Source of the DNA: Amycolatopsis dendrobii
GTDB lineage: Bacteria; Actinomycetota; Actinomycetes; Mycobacteriales; Pseudonocardiaceae
Direction of reading: 5' to 3'
Length of the DNA: 64,000 bases
Assembly (NCBI RefSeq): GCF_014145675.1
Contig: NZ_JACGZW010000009.1
Coordinates: forward strand, 62,001-126,000
The notes below the pieces were generated by a model, which saw only the letters and a list, made by a program, of their open reading frames with translations, did not search any database and was not told the origin of the DNA. Within the stretch, counting starts at the first letter, position 1, and the number at the start of each line of letters is the position of its first letter. A program made the position numbers and the translations under genes. Shown piece after piece: positions 35,601-43,595 of this stretch.

Positions 35601-37865
35601 ACGCGGCCTGCCGAACTGGTCCAGTTCCGCAGCGGGGTCGTCCGGCTCGGGCTCGCTCGCGAAGAACTCGGGCAACTCGAGTGCGGAGCCGGGCTGGTCG
35701 TACCGGCGCTGCCAGCGCAGGCCGTTGCCGTGCACTGTGATCGCGGCCAGTTCGGTGCCGTCGTGCTCCAGTTCGGCGAGGCTGCCGTCGGGGCGGGCGA
35801 TGGTGAGCGGTGTGCCGTCGTCGGCGTAGGTGTACTCGGTGACCCGGCCGAGCGGGTCGACCCGGCGGAGCAGATTGCCGTAGCGATCCCATTCGGAGAG
35901 CGTCACGTTGCCCAGCGGGTCGGTCTCCCGGACCGGACGGCCCTCCGCGTTGTACTCGTACTCCGAGACGTGGCCGAGGGAATCGGTGAACCGGGTGATG
36001 CGGGCGGCGGGGTTGTACTCGAACGCGCCGTTGTAGAAGCCTTGCGCGCCCGCGGTGCGCACGCACCGGCCTTCGGCGTCGTAGACGTAGCGGTAGCTGA
36101 CGCCGTTGCGGTCTTCCCAGGTCGTGACCCTGCCGTCGGGGTCGTAGGTGTAGCGCTTCGCCGTCCCCGAGGAGTTGACGACCTCGGAGAGATGGCCCTG
36201 GTAGTTGTAGCGATAGCCGCGCACGACGACGTCCGGAGCCGGGCCGGCTCCGATCACCCGCAGTTCGGTGATCCGGTGCCCGTTCGTGCGGAAGCCGACC
36301 TGGACCCCGCTCGAATGCGTGAGCAGCGCGGGCGCGCCGGTGTCCGCATAGGACAGTTCGGTCCACGATCCGTCGGCGTCCTCGATCGAGCGCAGCGGCA
36401 ATGTCTTGCCCTCGCCGGAAAACCGCATCGTCCGGTCCGGGCGCACCTGGTCGATGGCGCAGCTGCCGTCGGCGTGCCGGGTCAGCGGCCAGCGCGCGCC
36501 CTCGATCGGCAGCACCGGCTCGTCCCCGGCGGGCATCGGGTAGTAGAGGATGACGCCTTCCGGCCCGTAGTACCGGACGTATTCCTCGCCGAACTCCAGC
36601 CGCTGGTCCACAGTGGACGCCCACGTCGGGCCGAACCAGCGCCCGGTGCGGTAGGACGAGCGATGTGTCCGCCGCACCAGCAGGTGCGCCAGTTCGAGAT
36701 CGAAGTCCTCGACGAGCACCTCGCCGCTGGAGATGACGACCGGGTCGGTCTTGCATTCCGGCTCGGGGTCGCTCTGCTTCTTCGCGCCGGACGTCTCGGT
36801 GCCGCCTGCCTGCCCGGTGTTCGACTCGTTCCCGCCGCGGTCGGTTTTGCCCGCTTCGCCGCCGGATCCGCCGTTGCCCTCGTCTTTGCCGGGTTCGCGC
36901 GGCGGCGGCTCGTGGTTCCCGCCGCCCTTGTTTTCGCCCGGGCCGTCGTGCGCGCCGGAGGTGTTGGTGGACTCGTCCTTGACAGGCGGCGGTTTCTCGC
37001 CGCCGCCACTGCCGCCGCCCTTTTCGTTCGGGGTGTCCTTCGCGCTGGACGGCTTGGTGGAGCCGCCGCCTGATTTGATGTCCTTCGGCGTGTGCGTGGC
37101 GTCCTTGCCGCCGGACTTGATGCCCTTCATCGACTTGGCGACATCGTCGAACAGGCCGCGCGCCTTGGTGAGCAGCTTGCCGAGTTCCTTGAGCGCCTTG
37201 GTGAGGTTCTTGACCAGTTCGGCGATCTGCTTGGCGGTCTTGGCCACCAGATTGACCACCTGCGGCACCACCCAGGCCATCCCGATGCCGAGGGTGAACA
37301 GCACCTGCAGCGCCCACGAGATCAGGTGCGCCACCACCTGGGCGATGATGTCGCGCACCAGCATCCGCACCGCGCCGACAACCTCGCCCGCGGTCTTCAC
37401 CCCGCTGCCCGCGCCCTCGCAGGCCTTCGCGGCGCCTTCCAGGGTCTTGGCGACCTCCTCGGCCTGTTTGCGATAGGCGTCGGCGCTGCCGCCCTCCCAC
37501 GACTCAATGTCCTTTTTGACCTGTGCGGCCAGATCCTGCGAGACCGAGCCGACTTCTTTGGCGACGTTCTTCCAGGTTTCGGAGTACGCGTGGACCTGAT
37601 CCGGGTCGCCGGCCAGTTTGTCGAGCGCTTCCTTGAGCGGGCCGACGTGCTCGATCAGCCAGCCGACGCCCGCGGCGAGGATCGCGCCGAACGGGTCCAT
37701 CACCGCGGCGAGCGCTTCCATGCCGACCCCGACCGCGCCCATCACGGTCGCTGCCCAGTCGCCGGACTCGATGCCGTCCTTGAGGCCCTTTCCGGCCTCG
37801 AGGATCGAGATGCCGGAGATCGCCGAGGTCGAGTCCTTCTTTTCGGCCACCAAAGGATTCGACAT
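32655..37865 (-). CDS. RHS-repeat polymorphic toxin with WXG-type N-terminus and unassigned C-terminal domain
   Basis: A 1736-residue protein; ATG 37865 has GGAGAAGGG upstream. Residues 1-250 are helical with a W-E-G-G turn at about 123-126, like type VII-secreted WXG proteins, then a hydrophobic stretch at about 170-205. Residues 250-380 are a Gly/Pro/Lys linker. A DUF6531-like block follows (DPVVISSGEVLVEDFDLEL), then YD/RHS repeats to about 1270 and the RHS core end (LHYNVFRYYDPAAARYLSQDPLGLEGG). After PLGLEGCGK (about 1315), a Lys-rich nuclear-localisation-like linker leads to a 420-residue toxin tail. Its most conserved-looking blocks are QRHIISFQKMRDGL (about 1419) and NQPKNLPLGPQHTNAGIGG (about 1462), reminiscent of HNH-type nuclease toxins. 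No immunity gene follows. Confidence 0.85.
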   Translation of the reverse strand: MSNPLVAEKKDSTSAISGISILEAGKGLKDGIESGDWAATVMGAVGVGMEALAAVMDPFGAILAAGVGWLIEHVGPLKEALDKLAGDPDQVHAYSETWKNVAKEVGSVSQDLAAQVKKDIESWEGGSADAYRKQAEEVAKTLEGAAKACEGAGSGVKTAGEVVGAVRMLVRDIIAQVVAHLISWALQVLFTLGIGMAWVVPQVVNLVAKTAKQIAELVKNLTKALKELGKLLTKARGLFDDVAKSMKGIKSGGKDATHTPKDIKSGGGSTKPSSAKDTPNEKGGGSGGGEKPPPVKDESTNTSGAHDGPGENKGGGNHEPPPREPGKDEGNGGSGGEAGKTDRGGNESNTGQAGGTETSGAKKQSDPEPECKTDPVVISSGEVLVEDFDLELAHLLVRRTHRSSYRTGRWFGPTWASTVDQRLEFGEEYVRYYGPEGVILYYPMPAGDEPVLPIEGARWPLTRHADGSCAIDQVRPDRTMRFSGEGKTLPLRSIEDADGSWTELSYADTGAPALLTHSSGVQVGFRTNGHRITELRVIGAGPAPDVVVRGYRYNYQGHLSEVVNSSGTAKRYTYDPDGRVTTWEDRNGVSYRYVYDAEGRCVRTAGAQGFYNGAFEYNPAARITRFTDSLGHVSEYEYNAEGRPVRETDPLGNVTLSEWDRYGNLLRRVDPLGRVTEYTYADDGTPLTIARPDGSLAELEHDGTELAAITVHGNGLRWQRRYDQPGSALELPEFFASEPEPDDPAAELDQFGRPRSTPEAGGGRTQLGWTVDGKPASRIGVRRERATWRYDREGNEIEHVDELGRVTRREYGPFDVVTAVVDPSGARTSYTYDTELRLTSVTDPLNRTWTYTYDPLGRLVAQTDFDGRTRTYAYDAAGQPIRVTEPDGSVTENEYDLLGNRIEVRGPHRTVRYAYDPVGNVVRVESADSVVEFDRDLYGRVVREAIDGVEVHFSYDEQGQTIRRRTPSGAESVWRFDEEDRPVSLTTAGHTVRYRLDDEGRVLARDTDGISTLQQVFGPRGLVTAQQVSRGTTPVQRRGLEYYADGSLAAVQDSLSGKTAFARDPAGRVVTVSSPAGREELRYNPAGELTAWSGSPGLSADYDSLGRRIRHREVHPGGVRVWEYAWTGDLLTGLRTPDGAQWRYRYDPLGRRIAKERLLADGSVAESTRFVWDGFVLIEQVHTDQAGVRRTTTWERRPGSDEPVTQLERGPGGDRFASVVTDAIGTPTDLIDEHGGLAWTARRSLWGRVRPGGIPLQFPGQYADAESGLHYNVFRYYDPAAARYLSQDPLGLEGGPNPVAYVPDPFAAYDPLGLEGCGKGKGKATDPPPADSTAKHNAGNGGGSSKSAAADGGKGKNKRKRDDKDDGSGGSDGKSKAKKKKDEDVWDRMAWNSDAKNARKNQTGDKNDPFHKAGSDVAQRHIISFQKMRDGLKNWVHEQPVDKQSALTKKYGEDELPKLHNQPKNLPLGPQHTNAGIGGVSTRIGNIEDGIAGKLKVDKNENIKTENPKWPSDSLDKSGGYKHKDHPDLDKNWRPIGQQADRITDPKQMNQATRDIGDSADFDWPGGKKEEFEKWHKSFLEFTDLKENPKNYTEKDVDDIIKRFHDLPSPSGRHPTIDEYNKAPDGHPYRLDDNGKPIDVDSDPHKDWKRPDKPLDGNSMRTEWGNRNEQGIGPTKKDWDDLENGKYDPKEWSDPEKKKYLDEVGEPSKQDVRDAAAEAKAKSDKMADDARKNRGW

Positions 37866-38406
37866 GCCGGCCCTTCTCCACGCTCAACACCATCTCTTGG
37901 GCGCGCAGCCGATTTCGTACGCACGGCCCCCGGTGCAGGTTACCGACCGTTCCCGGGCGTCAGCCGCGGTGTTGCACGGAATTACCCCGTAGGTACCCGC
38001 GCGTGCTCGCCGCGAACACGGCAAAACCCGCCGCGGTTTTCGAGGAATCCGCGGCGGGCCGGCGAGGTGGAACCGCGGGCCGGTGCCGGTCGGGGGAGGG
38101 GAGTGCAACGGCACCGGCCCGCGGAGTTCTTGGTCGCGACCGGCGCGTGGCGGCCGGTGCGATGATCTTCAACCTAGCGTCCGATTACTGCGTCCGCTAG
38201 GTGTTCTGCCGGACATTTTTCGATTAATCGCGTTCGGGGTCAGGGGGTGGCCGAAGGTGGTCCGTCGCGCTCGGGGGGACGGACGGACCACCCTCGGCCG
38301 GGCGAGGATGCCGGGCGACCTTGCCGGTTGGGGTTGCCGGACGATCGCGCGCTCGCCAGTCGAGGCCGGGTGAGGTGCTCCGCCCGGAAGCACCCCACCC
38401 GGGTGA
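37866..38406. other. Non-coding region (541 bp) rich in inverted repeats
   Basis: Lies upstream of the RHS gene and downstream of the 140-residue gene (both minus). By eye it contains four hairpins: CCCGCCGCGG arms (38027-38036/38049-38058), CCGCGGGCCGGTGCCG arms of 16 bp (38073-38088/38109-38124), ACCTAGCG/CGCTAGGT (38172-38179/38195-38202, loop with two GCGTCCG repeats) and GGTGGTCCGTC arms (38256-38266/38282-38292). CGATTAATCG is at 38221-38230. No convincing gene was found. Confidence 0.6.
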
Positions 38407-38829
38407 TCAGGCGCTGACCGGACGCGGCTTCACCAGCGCGTGCCTGCCAGTCGTTTCCGCGGCCGATTCGGCTCGCCGGTTCTGCCCGGGAACGGCCGGG
38501 ATCGCGGCGCGGCGGCGGGTCGGGCGATGCCCGGCAGCGGAGAGCGCCTGCGGGGCGAGACCGCCCGCCACCAGGTGCTCGTGCGCCACCTGCCACACCG
38601 AGCACGGCGCCTTGCAGCGGTGCCAGCGCGTCGAGCAGGTGGGGCAGTCGCCGCGCTCGTCGGGCTCGTGCGCCTGCAGCATCGCGCGCCAGCCCTCGGC
38701 GAGCCGGGGCAGTTCGGAGCGGGCGACCGAGACCAGCGACGGGGCGTCGGCGCGTTCCGCCAGGTCGGACAGCATGTCGAGGCGCTCCCATACGGCGTTG
38801 CGGAGAACCTGACCGAGAACCTGATCCAT
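38407..38829 (-). CDS. Cys-rich small protein, uncharacterised
   Basis: A 140-residue protein starting MDQVLGQVLRNAVWERLDML at ATG 38829. The middle contains a zinc-ribbon-like cluster GDCPTCSTRWHRCKAPCSVW followed by QVAHEHLVAGG, i.e. four Cys and two His in about 27 residues, suggesting a metal site. The C-terminal 45 residues are basic. It lies 14 bp after the 118-residue gene on the same strand, so they form a two-gene unit divergent from the NsdA-like regulator. No family recognised. Confidence 0.7.
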   Translation of the reverse strand: MDQVLGQVLRNAVWERLDMLSDLAERADAPSLVSVARSELPRLAEGWRAMLQAHEPDERGDCPTCSTRWHRCKAPCSVWQVAHEHLVAGGLAPQALSAAGHRPTRRRAAIPAVPGQNRRAESAAETTGRHALVKPRPVSA

Positions 38830-38843
38830 GGGGAAACTCACCG

Positions 38844-39200
38844 TCACCTTTCCGCCATAGTGGCGGCTTCGTTGAGCGCGGCCCGGAGCTGGCCGAGCTG
38901 GCCGGACGTGAGACGGGCGGTCTCCCCCGGCGGGGACACCACGACGACCTCGTCGTCCTCGACGAACACCGTGACGGCGCGCTCGCGGCTGATGAGATCC
39001 CCGCACTGCACGCGCCACACGACCTGACCGCCCTCGAAATGCCGCACGCCCGCGGTGCGCGGGTCGGCGGACACCGAAGCGGCGACGGCGGAAGCGACAG
39101 TAGGCGGCACCGGACGTGCCGTGGCGATTCCCGGTGCGGGCCGAACGGACCGCACCGCGGTCCCGGCTTGTCCTCCACCGAGCGAATCCACGAACTCCAC
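38844..39200 (-). CDS. Small uncharacterised protein (beta-rich C-terminus)
   Basis: A 118-residue protein. GTG at 39200 is selected because GGAGGGACA precedes it directly; the frame continues to 39332 without a site. The first 50 residues are low-complexity (Ala/Pro/Val). The C-terminus reads VRHFEGGQVVWRVQCGDLISRERAVTVFVEDDEVVVVSPPGETARLTSGQLGQLRAAL, a small beta-sheet and helix arrangement like DUF397-type partners of XRE regulators. No catalytic residues. It is divergent from the regulator at 39523 and upstream of the Cys-rich gene. Confidence 0.65.
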   Translation of the reverse strand: MEFVDSLGGGQAGTAVRSVRPAPGIATARPVPPTVASAVAASVSADPRTAGVRHFEGGQVVWRVQCGDLISRERAVTVFVEDDEVVVVSPPGETARLTSGQLGQLRAALNEAATMAER

Positions 39201-39457
39201 TGTCCCTCCACGCTTTCTCGTCCCGGGCCGCTGCACCTTGCGGGATGCATCAGCGCCGGCAGATCTGTGTCGTCGGGTCCATCGCTCTCCGTGATCGCCG
39301 CGGGTGACCGGGCGCTGACGGAGATCTGGCAACTACAGTGAAGTGAAACCGGGTGCGAGAGAAGGTCGAAACCGCGTCATAGCGGTGACCGGACCGCGTT
39401 CCACGGTAAGCGGTCAGCGGAGTTCGGCCCTGCCGATCAACCCCGCTGTTCGCGCGT

Positions 39458-39486
39458 TTCACAAGGTTCTCGCGTGTGCTTAGGGT
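39458..39486 (+). promoter_or_regulatory. Sigma70-type promoter of the NsdA-like regulator
   Basis: TTCACA (39458-39463), 17-bp spacer, TAGGGT (39481-39486), 36 bp before the ATG at 39523, which has GAGGGGG upstream. The 39201-39522 divergent gap contains nothing else recognisable apart from the opposing promoter. Confidence 0.5.
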
Positions 39487-39522
39487 GCTGATCAGACGCC
39501 CAGGAGACGGTGAGGGGGCGCA

Positions 39523-40929
39523 ATGGCAATGGATGCCAGTGCTGGCAGTGGTTCCGGAGTCTCTAACGCAGACACCCGGTCAGGCAATCCGGTTCCGGCC
39601 GACGCCTGGGAACAGCCCGAGATGCGGGAGGCGCTCGCCGCCCGCGAGGTCAGCGCCGTGTACCGGCTGTTGCGCAAACACGGAGTATCGCAGCGCCAGA
39701 TCGCCGCGATGACCGGCCAGTCGCAGTCCGAGGTGTCGGAGATCCTCAAGGGTCGCCAGGTCATGGCCTACGACGTGCTCACGAGAATCGCCGACGGCCT
39801 GGGTGTCCCTCGTGGATACATGGGTCTCGCCTATGACGAGACCACGGCGATACGGGTCGTCGGCGCGTCCGACGGCCGGCAGGCTGAGGAGGACGAGTCC
39901 GTGAAGCGACGGAGGTTCCTCGCGCACGCCGCCCAGGTCACGATGGGTGCGGCGGTGTTCGGTCCGGAATCAGGCACGTGGTCGGAGGCGCCCGCGCGCA
40001 CTCCCGCCCCCGGGCGCATCGGGACGACCGACGTGCGCCAGGTCGAGGCGGCGACCAGAGCCTTGCGCGCGCTCGATTACCAGTACGGCGGCGGATTCTG
40101 CCGCGACGCCGTCGTGGCCCAGCTGTCCTGGGGACAGCAGATGCTCGACTCCAGCGCGGCCGAGCAGGTGAAGAACCGGCTGTACACCGCGATCGCCGAC
40201 CTGCACAGCCTCGCCGGATGGACCTCGTTCGACACCGGTCTGATGGACTCCGCCCGCGGCCATTTCGCGCAGGCGCTCGACCTGGCCAAACAGGGCGGCG
40301 ACCACCACCTGGTGGCGAACGTGCTGTACCGGATGGGCCGCGTCTACCTGCACCAGGACGCCGCGAACGACGCGCTCAAACTGTTCCAGCTCGGCCAGAT
40401 CGCCGCGCAGGAATCCGGTTCCGAGCTGGCCGTCGCCGTGCTCTGCGCCAACGAAGCGTGGGCCTACGCGATGATGGGCAACGAGGAGCAGTCGGTGAAG
40501 CTGCTCGGCCGGTGCAAGGACGAATTCGCGCGCGCCGACCTGGCCACCGCCGAATCGTGGGTCAAGTTCTTCAACGAGACCGATGTCTACGCGATGACCG
40601 GCACCGTGCACACCGTGCTGGCGATGAAGAATCCCGAGCACACGAAGTACGCGATCCCGGCGCTGAGCCGGGCGGTCGACGCCTACACCGACGACATGGC
40701 GCGCAGCAAGGCGTTCATGCTCAGCGCGCTCGCCACGAATCACCTGCTCGAGGGCGATATCGACCACGGCGTGAAGATCGGCGGCAAGGCCATCGAATGC
40801 GCGGAGAGCATCAAATCCGCGCGGGTCAAGGACCGGATGCGGCCGCTGCAGGCCGAGGCCGAACGGCGGCGCAACAACCCCGACGCACGCGACCTCGCCG
40901 ACCGGCTCAAGATCTTCTACGCGGCCTGA
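39523..40929 (+). CDS. XRE/TPR regulator, NsdA-like
   Basis: A 468-residue protein. Residues about 35-95 form a Cro/C1-type helix-turn-helix (RLLRKHGVSQRQIAAMTGQSQSEVSEILKG, DVLTRIADGLGVPRGYMG). A short KRRRFLAHAAQVTMGAAVFG segment follows, then a long TPR-like helical array (FDTGLMDSARGHFAQALDLAKQGG, VLYRMGRVYLHQDAANDAL). Length and architecture match NsdA, a negative regulator of differentiation and secondary metabolism in Streptomyces. It is cytoplasmic. The APH-type kinase follows after 16 bp and is probably coupled. Confidence 0.85.
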   Translation: MAMDASAGSGSGVSNADTRSGNPVPADAWEQPEMREALAAREVSAVYRLLRKHGVSQRQIAAMTGQSQSEVSEILKGRQVMAYDVLTRIADGLGVPRGYMGLAYDETTAIRVVGASDGRQAEEDESVKRRRFLAHAAQVTMGAAVFGPESGTWSEAPARTPAPGRIGTTDVRQVEAATRALRALDYQYGGGFCRDAVVAQLSWGQQMLDSSAAEQVKNRLYTAIADLHSLAGWTSFDTGLMDSARGHFAQALDLAKQGGDHHLVANVLYRMGRVYLHQDAANDALKLFQLGQIAAQESGSELAVAVLCANEAWAYAMMGNEEQSVKLLGRCKDEFARADLATAESWVKFFNETDVYAMTGTVHTVLAMKNPEHTKYAIPALSRAVDAYTDDMARSKAFMLSALATNHLLEGDIDHGVKIGGKAIECAESIKSARVKDRMRPLQAEAERRRNNPDARDLADRLKIFYAA

Positions 40930-40945
40930 CCCGACCGGATTCGCC

Positions 40946-41836
40946 TTGCCCGAAGGCAGGTTCACCCCTGCGAAACTGCGCCGGGTGCTGGCGGCTGTCT
41001 GCGCTCGGCTCGGCTTCGATCCGGCGGGCGCGCGGCTGCTGCGGTTCACCAACAACGCGGTGTTCGCGCTGAACGGGGCCCCGGTCGTCGTGCGGATCGT
41101 CGGCTCCACCCGGCTGCGCCACCGCGTCGGCACGGTCGTGCGGGTGGCCGAGCATTTCGCCCGGTACGACGTGCCCGCGGTCCGGCTGCTGTCCGGGGTC
41201 GAGCAACCGCTTGACGTGCAAGGGCATCTGGTCACCGTGTGGGATCTGGTGCCGTTCGCCGGACCGCCGCCGACCCCGGCCGACCTGGCCGGACTGCTGC
41301 GGCGGGTGCACGCGCTGCCCCCGCCGGACGGCCTTCCCGAATGGGAGCCGCTGCGTTCGGTCGAGGCGAGGGTCGCCGACGCGGAGGAGCTCGCCGAGGC
41401 CGACCAGCGGTTCCTGCTGGAGCGCTGCGCGCAGGTGCAGGACCGGCTCGACACCCTGGATTTCCCGCTGGCCAGGGGATTCGTGCACGGCGACGCGCAT
41501 CCGGGAAATGTGCTGCCCGGCCCGGACGGACCGGTGCTGTGCGATTTCGATTCCTCGTGCGTCGGCCCGCCGGAATGGGATCTGACGCCGCTCGCCGTCG
41601 GCCGCGACCGGTTCGGCGACCCGCCCGCCCGGTATGCGGAGTTCGCCGCGGCCTACGGGTTCGACGTGACGGTCTGGCCGGGGTTTTCCGTGCTCAGAGC
41701 GGTGCGGGAGCTGAAGCTGACGACGAGCGTGCTGCCGATTCTGCGCAGCCATCCGCCGGTGCGGGCTGAACTCCGCCGTCGGCTGGCGGACCTGCGCGCT
41801 GGCCGGACGGACACCGCGTGGACGAGATACCGTTGA
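40946..41836 (+). CDS. Aminoglycoside phosphotransferase (APH)-family protein
   Basis: A 296-residue protein with TTG at 40946; no ribosome site, but it lies 16 bp after the preceding stop, fitting translational reinitiation. The kinase core is clear: VVVRIVGSTRLRHRV (N-lobe), FVHGDAHPGNVLPGPDGPVLCDFDSSCVGPPEWDL with catalytic HGDxHxxN and metal-binding DFD. Substrate could be a sugar, amino alcohol or antibiotic; in this context a small metabolite is more plausible than drug resistance. Confidence 0.85.
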   Translation: MPEGRFTPAKLRRVLAAVCARLGFDPAGARLLRFTNNAVFALNGAPVVVRIVGSTRLRHRVGTVVRVAEHFARYDVPAVRLLSGVEQPLDVQGHLVTVWDLVPFAGPPPTPADLAGLLRRVHALPPPDGLPEWEPLRSVEARVADAEELAEADQRFLLERCAQVQDRLDTLDFPLARGFVHGDAHPGNVLPGPDGPVLCDFDSSCVGPPEWDLTPLAVGRDRFGDPPARYAEFAAAYGFDVTVWPGFSVLRAVRELKLTTSVLPILRSHPPVRAELRRRLADLRAGRTDTAWTRYR

Positions 41837-41905
41837 GCGGGATTCTGCACGTGCATTCGCCGACTGCAGATGACCGTTCGCCGCTTTCCATCGATGGCTG
41901 ACGAG

Positions 41906-41923
41906 GTATCGCTGCGCAGCGAT
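41906..41923. terminator. Perfect 18-bp palindrome between convergent genes
   Basis: TATCGCTGCGCAGCGATA in the 170-bp gap between the APH-family gene and copD. Placement favours a two-way termination signal, although the loop would be minimal and no U-tract follows. An operator is the alternative. Confidence 0.4.
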
Positions 41924-42006
41924 AATTCGGCCCGGCAGATCGCCCCGGATAGCGTACTGCTAGTCCCATTGTGCAAGTTGCGGCTACCCGCCGTCACCTT
42001 GGCCGG

Positions 42007-43035
42007 TCAGGACACCGTGACCGGAGCCCGGGTAAGCACCACGGCGAAGCCGAAGGCGAGCCCCATGACGGTCAACTCCAGCGTTGCCCACGAAGCGAGC
42101 GCCGTCCGCTGGTGTCGCACGATGCGCGGCATCAGCCGCCACCGCAAGTTGGCGGCCAGCAGCGCGATCGCGCCGGTGCACAGCACCTTCAGCACCATCA
42201 GCTGGCCGTACGGCGTGGTGAACACACCAGCCCAGAAGCCGATCGTCGGATTGGCCAGGATTTCCACGATGCCGTTGAACAGCCCGGTCACCGCGGAGAG
42301 CACCAGGCACAGCGTCGCCAGTTTCGAGAACCGCGGCAGCGCGTGCGCGAGCAGCGTCCGGTTGGCCGCCAGCAGCACGATCATCGCGCCTAGGCCGCCG
42401 CACCAGGCGACCGCGCTCATGACGTGCAGCTCCATCGAGATCATCGTGTAGTCGTGATAGGCCCAGTTCGACGCGTGACCGGTGACCGGCAACGGCAGCA
42501 GCGCGAACATTCCCAGGCCCACCCGCACCTCGGCGGGCACCTTTTCGCCCTTGCGCAGTGCGACGAACCCGAGCGCGGCGTGCAGCAGTGCGAGCACCGC
42601 CACGATCACCAGCGCCTTGCCCGCGCCGACGTCGGCGATGTAGCTGCCGATATCGCCGCCGGTCAGCATCTTCTTGCCCGGCTTGTACTCCGCGGTCTGC
42701 AGGATCAGCGCGACCACCGCCGTCGCCGCCCAGATCAGCGCGGCGGCGACAGCGGCGGGACGGGCCCGGCGCAGCACCGGTTCGGTGAGCTTCGGCCGGT
42801 CATAACCGACCAGCACGGACAACAGGGCCAGGCCGATCGTCGCGACCGCGGACAGGTCCAGCAGCACGCGCACGATCGGGATGGCCGCCGAGACCACCTC
42901 GCTGGGTTCCACCACGCCCGGAATGGGCGAGGACGCGGTGAGCGCGATGCCGATCAGCGCGCCCAGCAGTCCCGCGACGACCACGCAGGCGAGCGTGGCC
43001 CAGCGGACCGCGGAGGTGGTCTCGGCTCGCGTCAC
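42007..43035 (-). CDS. copD: Copper-resistance membrane protein CopD
   Basis: A 342-residue inner-membrane protein with eight or nine helices. CopD-domain landmarks include GHASNWAYHDYTMISMELHVMSAVAWCGGLGAM (conserved His/Cys) and FTTPYGQLMVLKVLCTGAIALLAANLRWR. It is thought to move copper into or across the membrane together with CopC. GTG at 43035 overlaps the CopC stop (GTGA), so the two are coupled. Confidence 0.9.
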   Translation of the reverse strand: MTRAETTSAVRWATLACVVVAGLLGALIGIALTASSPIPGVVEPSEVVSAAIPIVRVLLDLSAVATIGLALLSVLVGYDRPKLTEPVLRRARPAAVAAALIWAATAVVALILQTAEYKPGKKMLTGGDIGSYIADVGAGKALVIVAVLALLHAALGFVALRKGEKVPAEVRVGLGMFALLPLPVTGHASNWAYHDYTMISMELHVMSAVAWCGGLGAMIVLLAANRTLLAHALPRFSKLATLCLVLSAVTGLFNGIVEILANPTIGFWAGVFTTPYGQLMVLKVLCTGAIALLAANLRWRLMPRIVRHQRTALASWATLELTVMGLAFGFAVVLTRAPVTVS

Positions 43036-43595
43036 TGGTCCGCCTTGTCCGATCCGGGGTCGCGGCCGGTGCGCAGCGCGACGGTGAGGCCGATCGCGAG
43101 CAGCACCACCGCACCGGCGATCCACACCCAGATCGGCACGCCGCTCGACGACGAGGACTCCGCCGGAGCCGACTGGGCCGGAGCCCCGGCCGCCTTCGCC
43201 GCGTCGCCCTTGGCCGGGGTGCCGGTGCCCGCGGCGGTGAGGGTGAACGGGATCTCGCCGGACACCGGGTGCCCGTCGGCGGAGAGGACCCGGTAGCCGA
43301 CGGTGTACTTGCCCGCCGGGCCGAGCGGCCGCAGCGGCGCGCTGAGCACGTTGTTCTCCACCGTCACCGGGCCCTCGGCCCACTGGCTGCCGTCCGGTCC
43401 GGTCACCGCGATCTGGTTGACGTCGGCGTTCTGCACGTACTGGTCGAACGTGAGCGTGACCTTCGCCGGGCCCTTGGCGAGCGACGCGCCGTTGGCCGGG
43501 TCGGAGTTGATCAGCACGTTGTGCGCCAGCGCCGGGGTGGCCGTGCCGAGCAGGGCCACCCCGGAAATCGCCAGCGCGATAAGCGCTTTACGCAT
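43032..43595 (-). CDS. copC: Secreted copper-binding protein CopC
   Basis: A 187-residue protein with a signal peptide ending in TPALA, so the mature form starts with His (HNVLINSDP), a copper ligand as in CopC. The beta-barrel domain shows KVTLTFDQYVQNADVNQIAV, GKYTVGYRVLSADGHPVSGEIPFTL (second His). A Pro/Ala linker and a C-terminal helix (IWVWIAGAVVLLAIGL) anchor it in the membrane. One base overlap with the YcnI stop. Confidence 0.93.
   Translation of the reverse strand: MRKALIALAISGVALLGTATPALAHNVLINSDPANGASLAKGPAKVTLTFDQYVQNADVNQIAVTGPDGSQWAEGPVTVENNVLSAPLRPLGPAGKYTVGYRVLSADGHPVSGEIPFTLTAAGTGTPAKGDAAKAAGAPAQSAPAESSSSSGVPIWVWIAGAVVLLAIGLTVALRTGRDPGSDKADQ

Noticed and set aside
39201..39332. 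N-terminal extension of the 118-residue gene to 39332
   Set aside because: The GTG at 39200 has a GGAGGGA site and the extension is Arg-rich low complexity.
40946..41836. Aminoglycoside-resistance gene
   Set aside because: Only the broad APH fold is supported; no specificity motifs for known drug kinases were seen.
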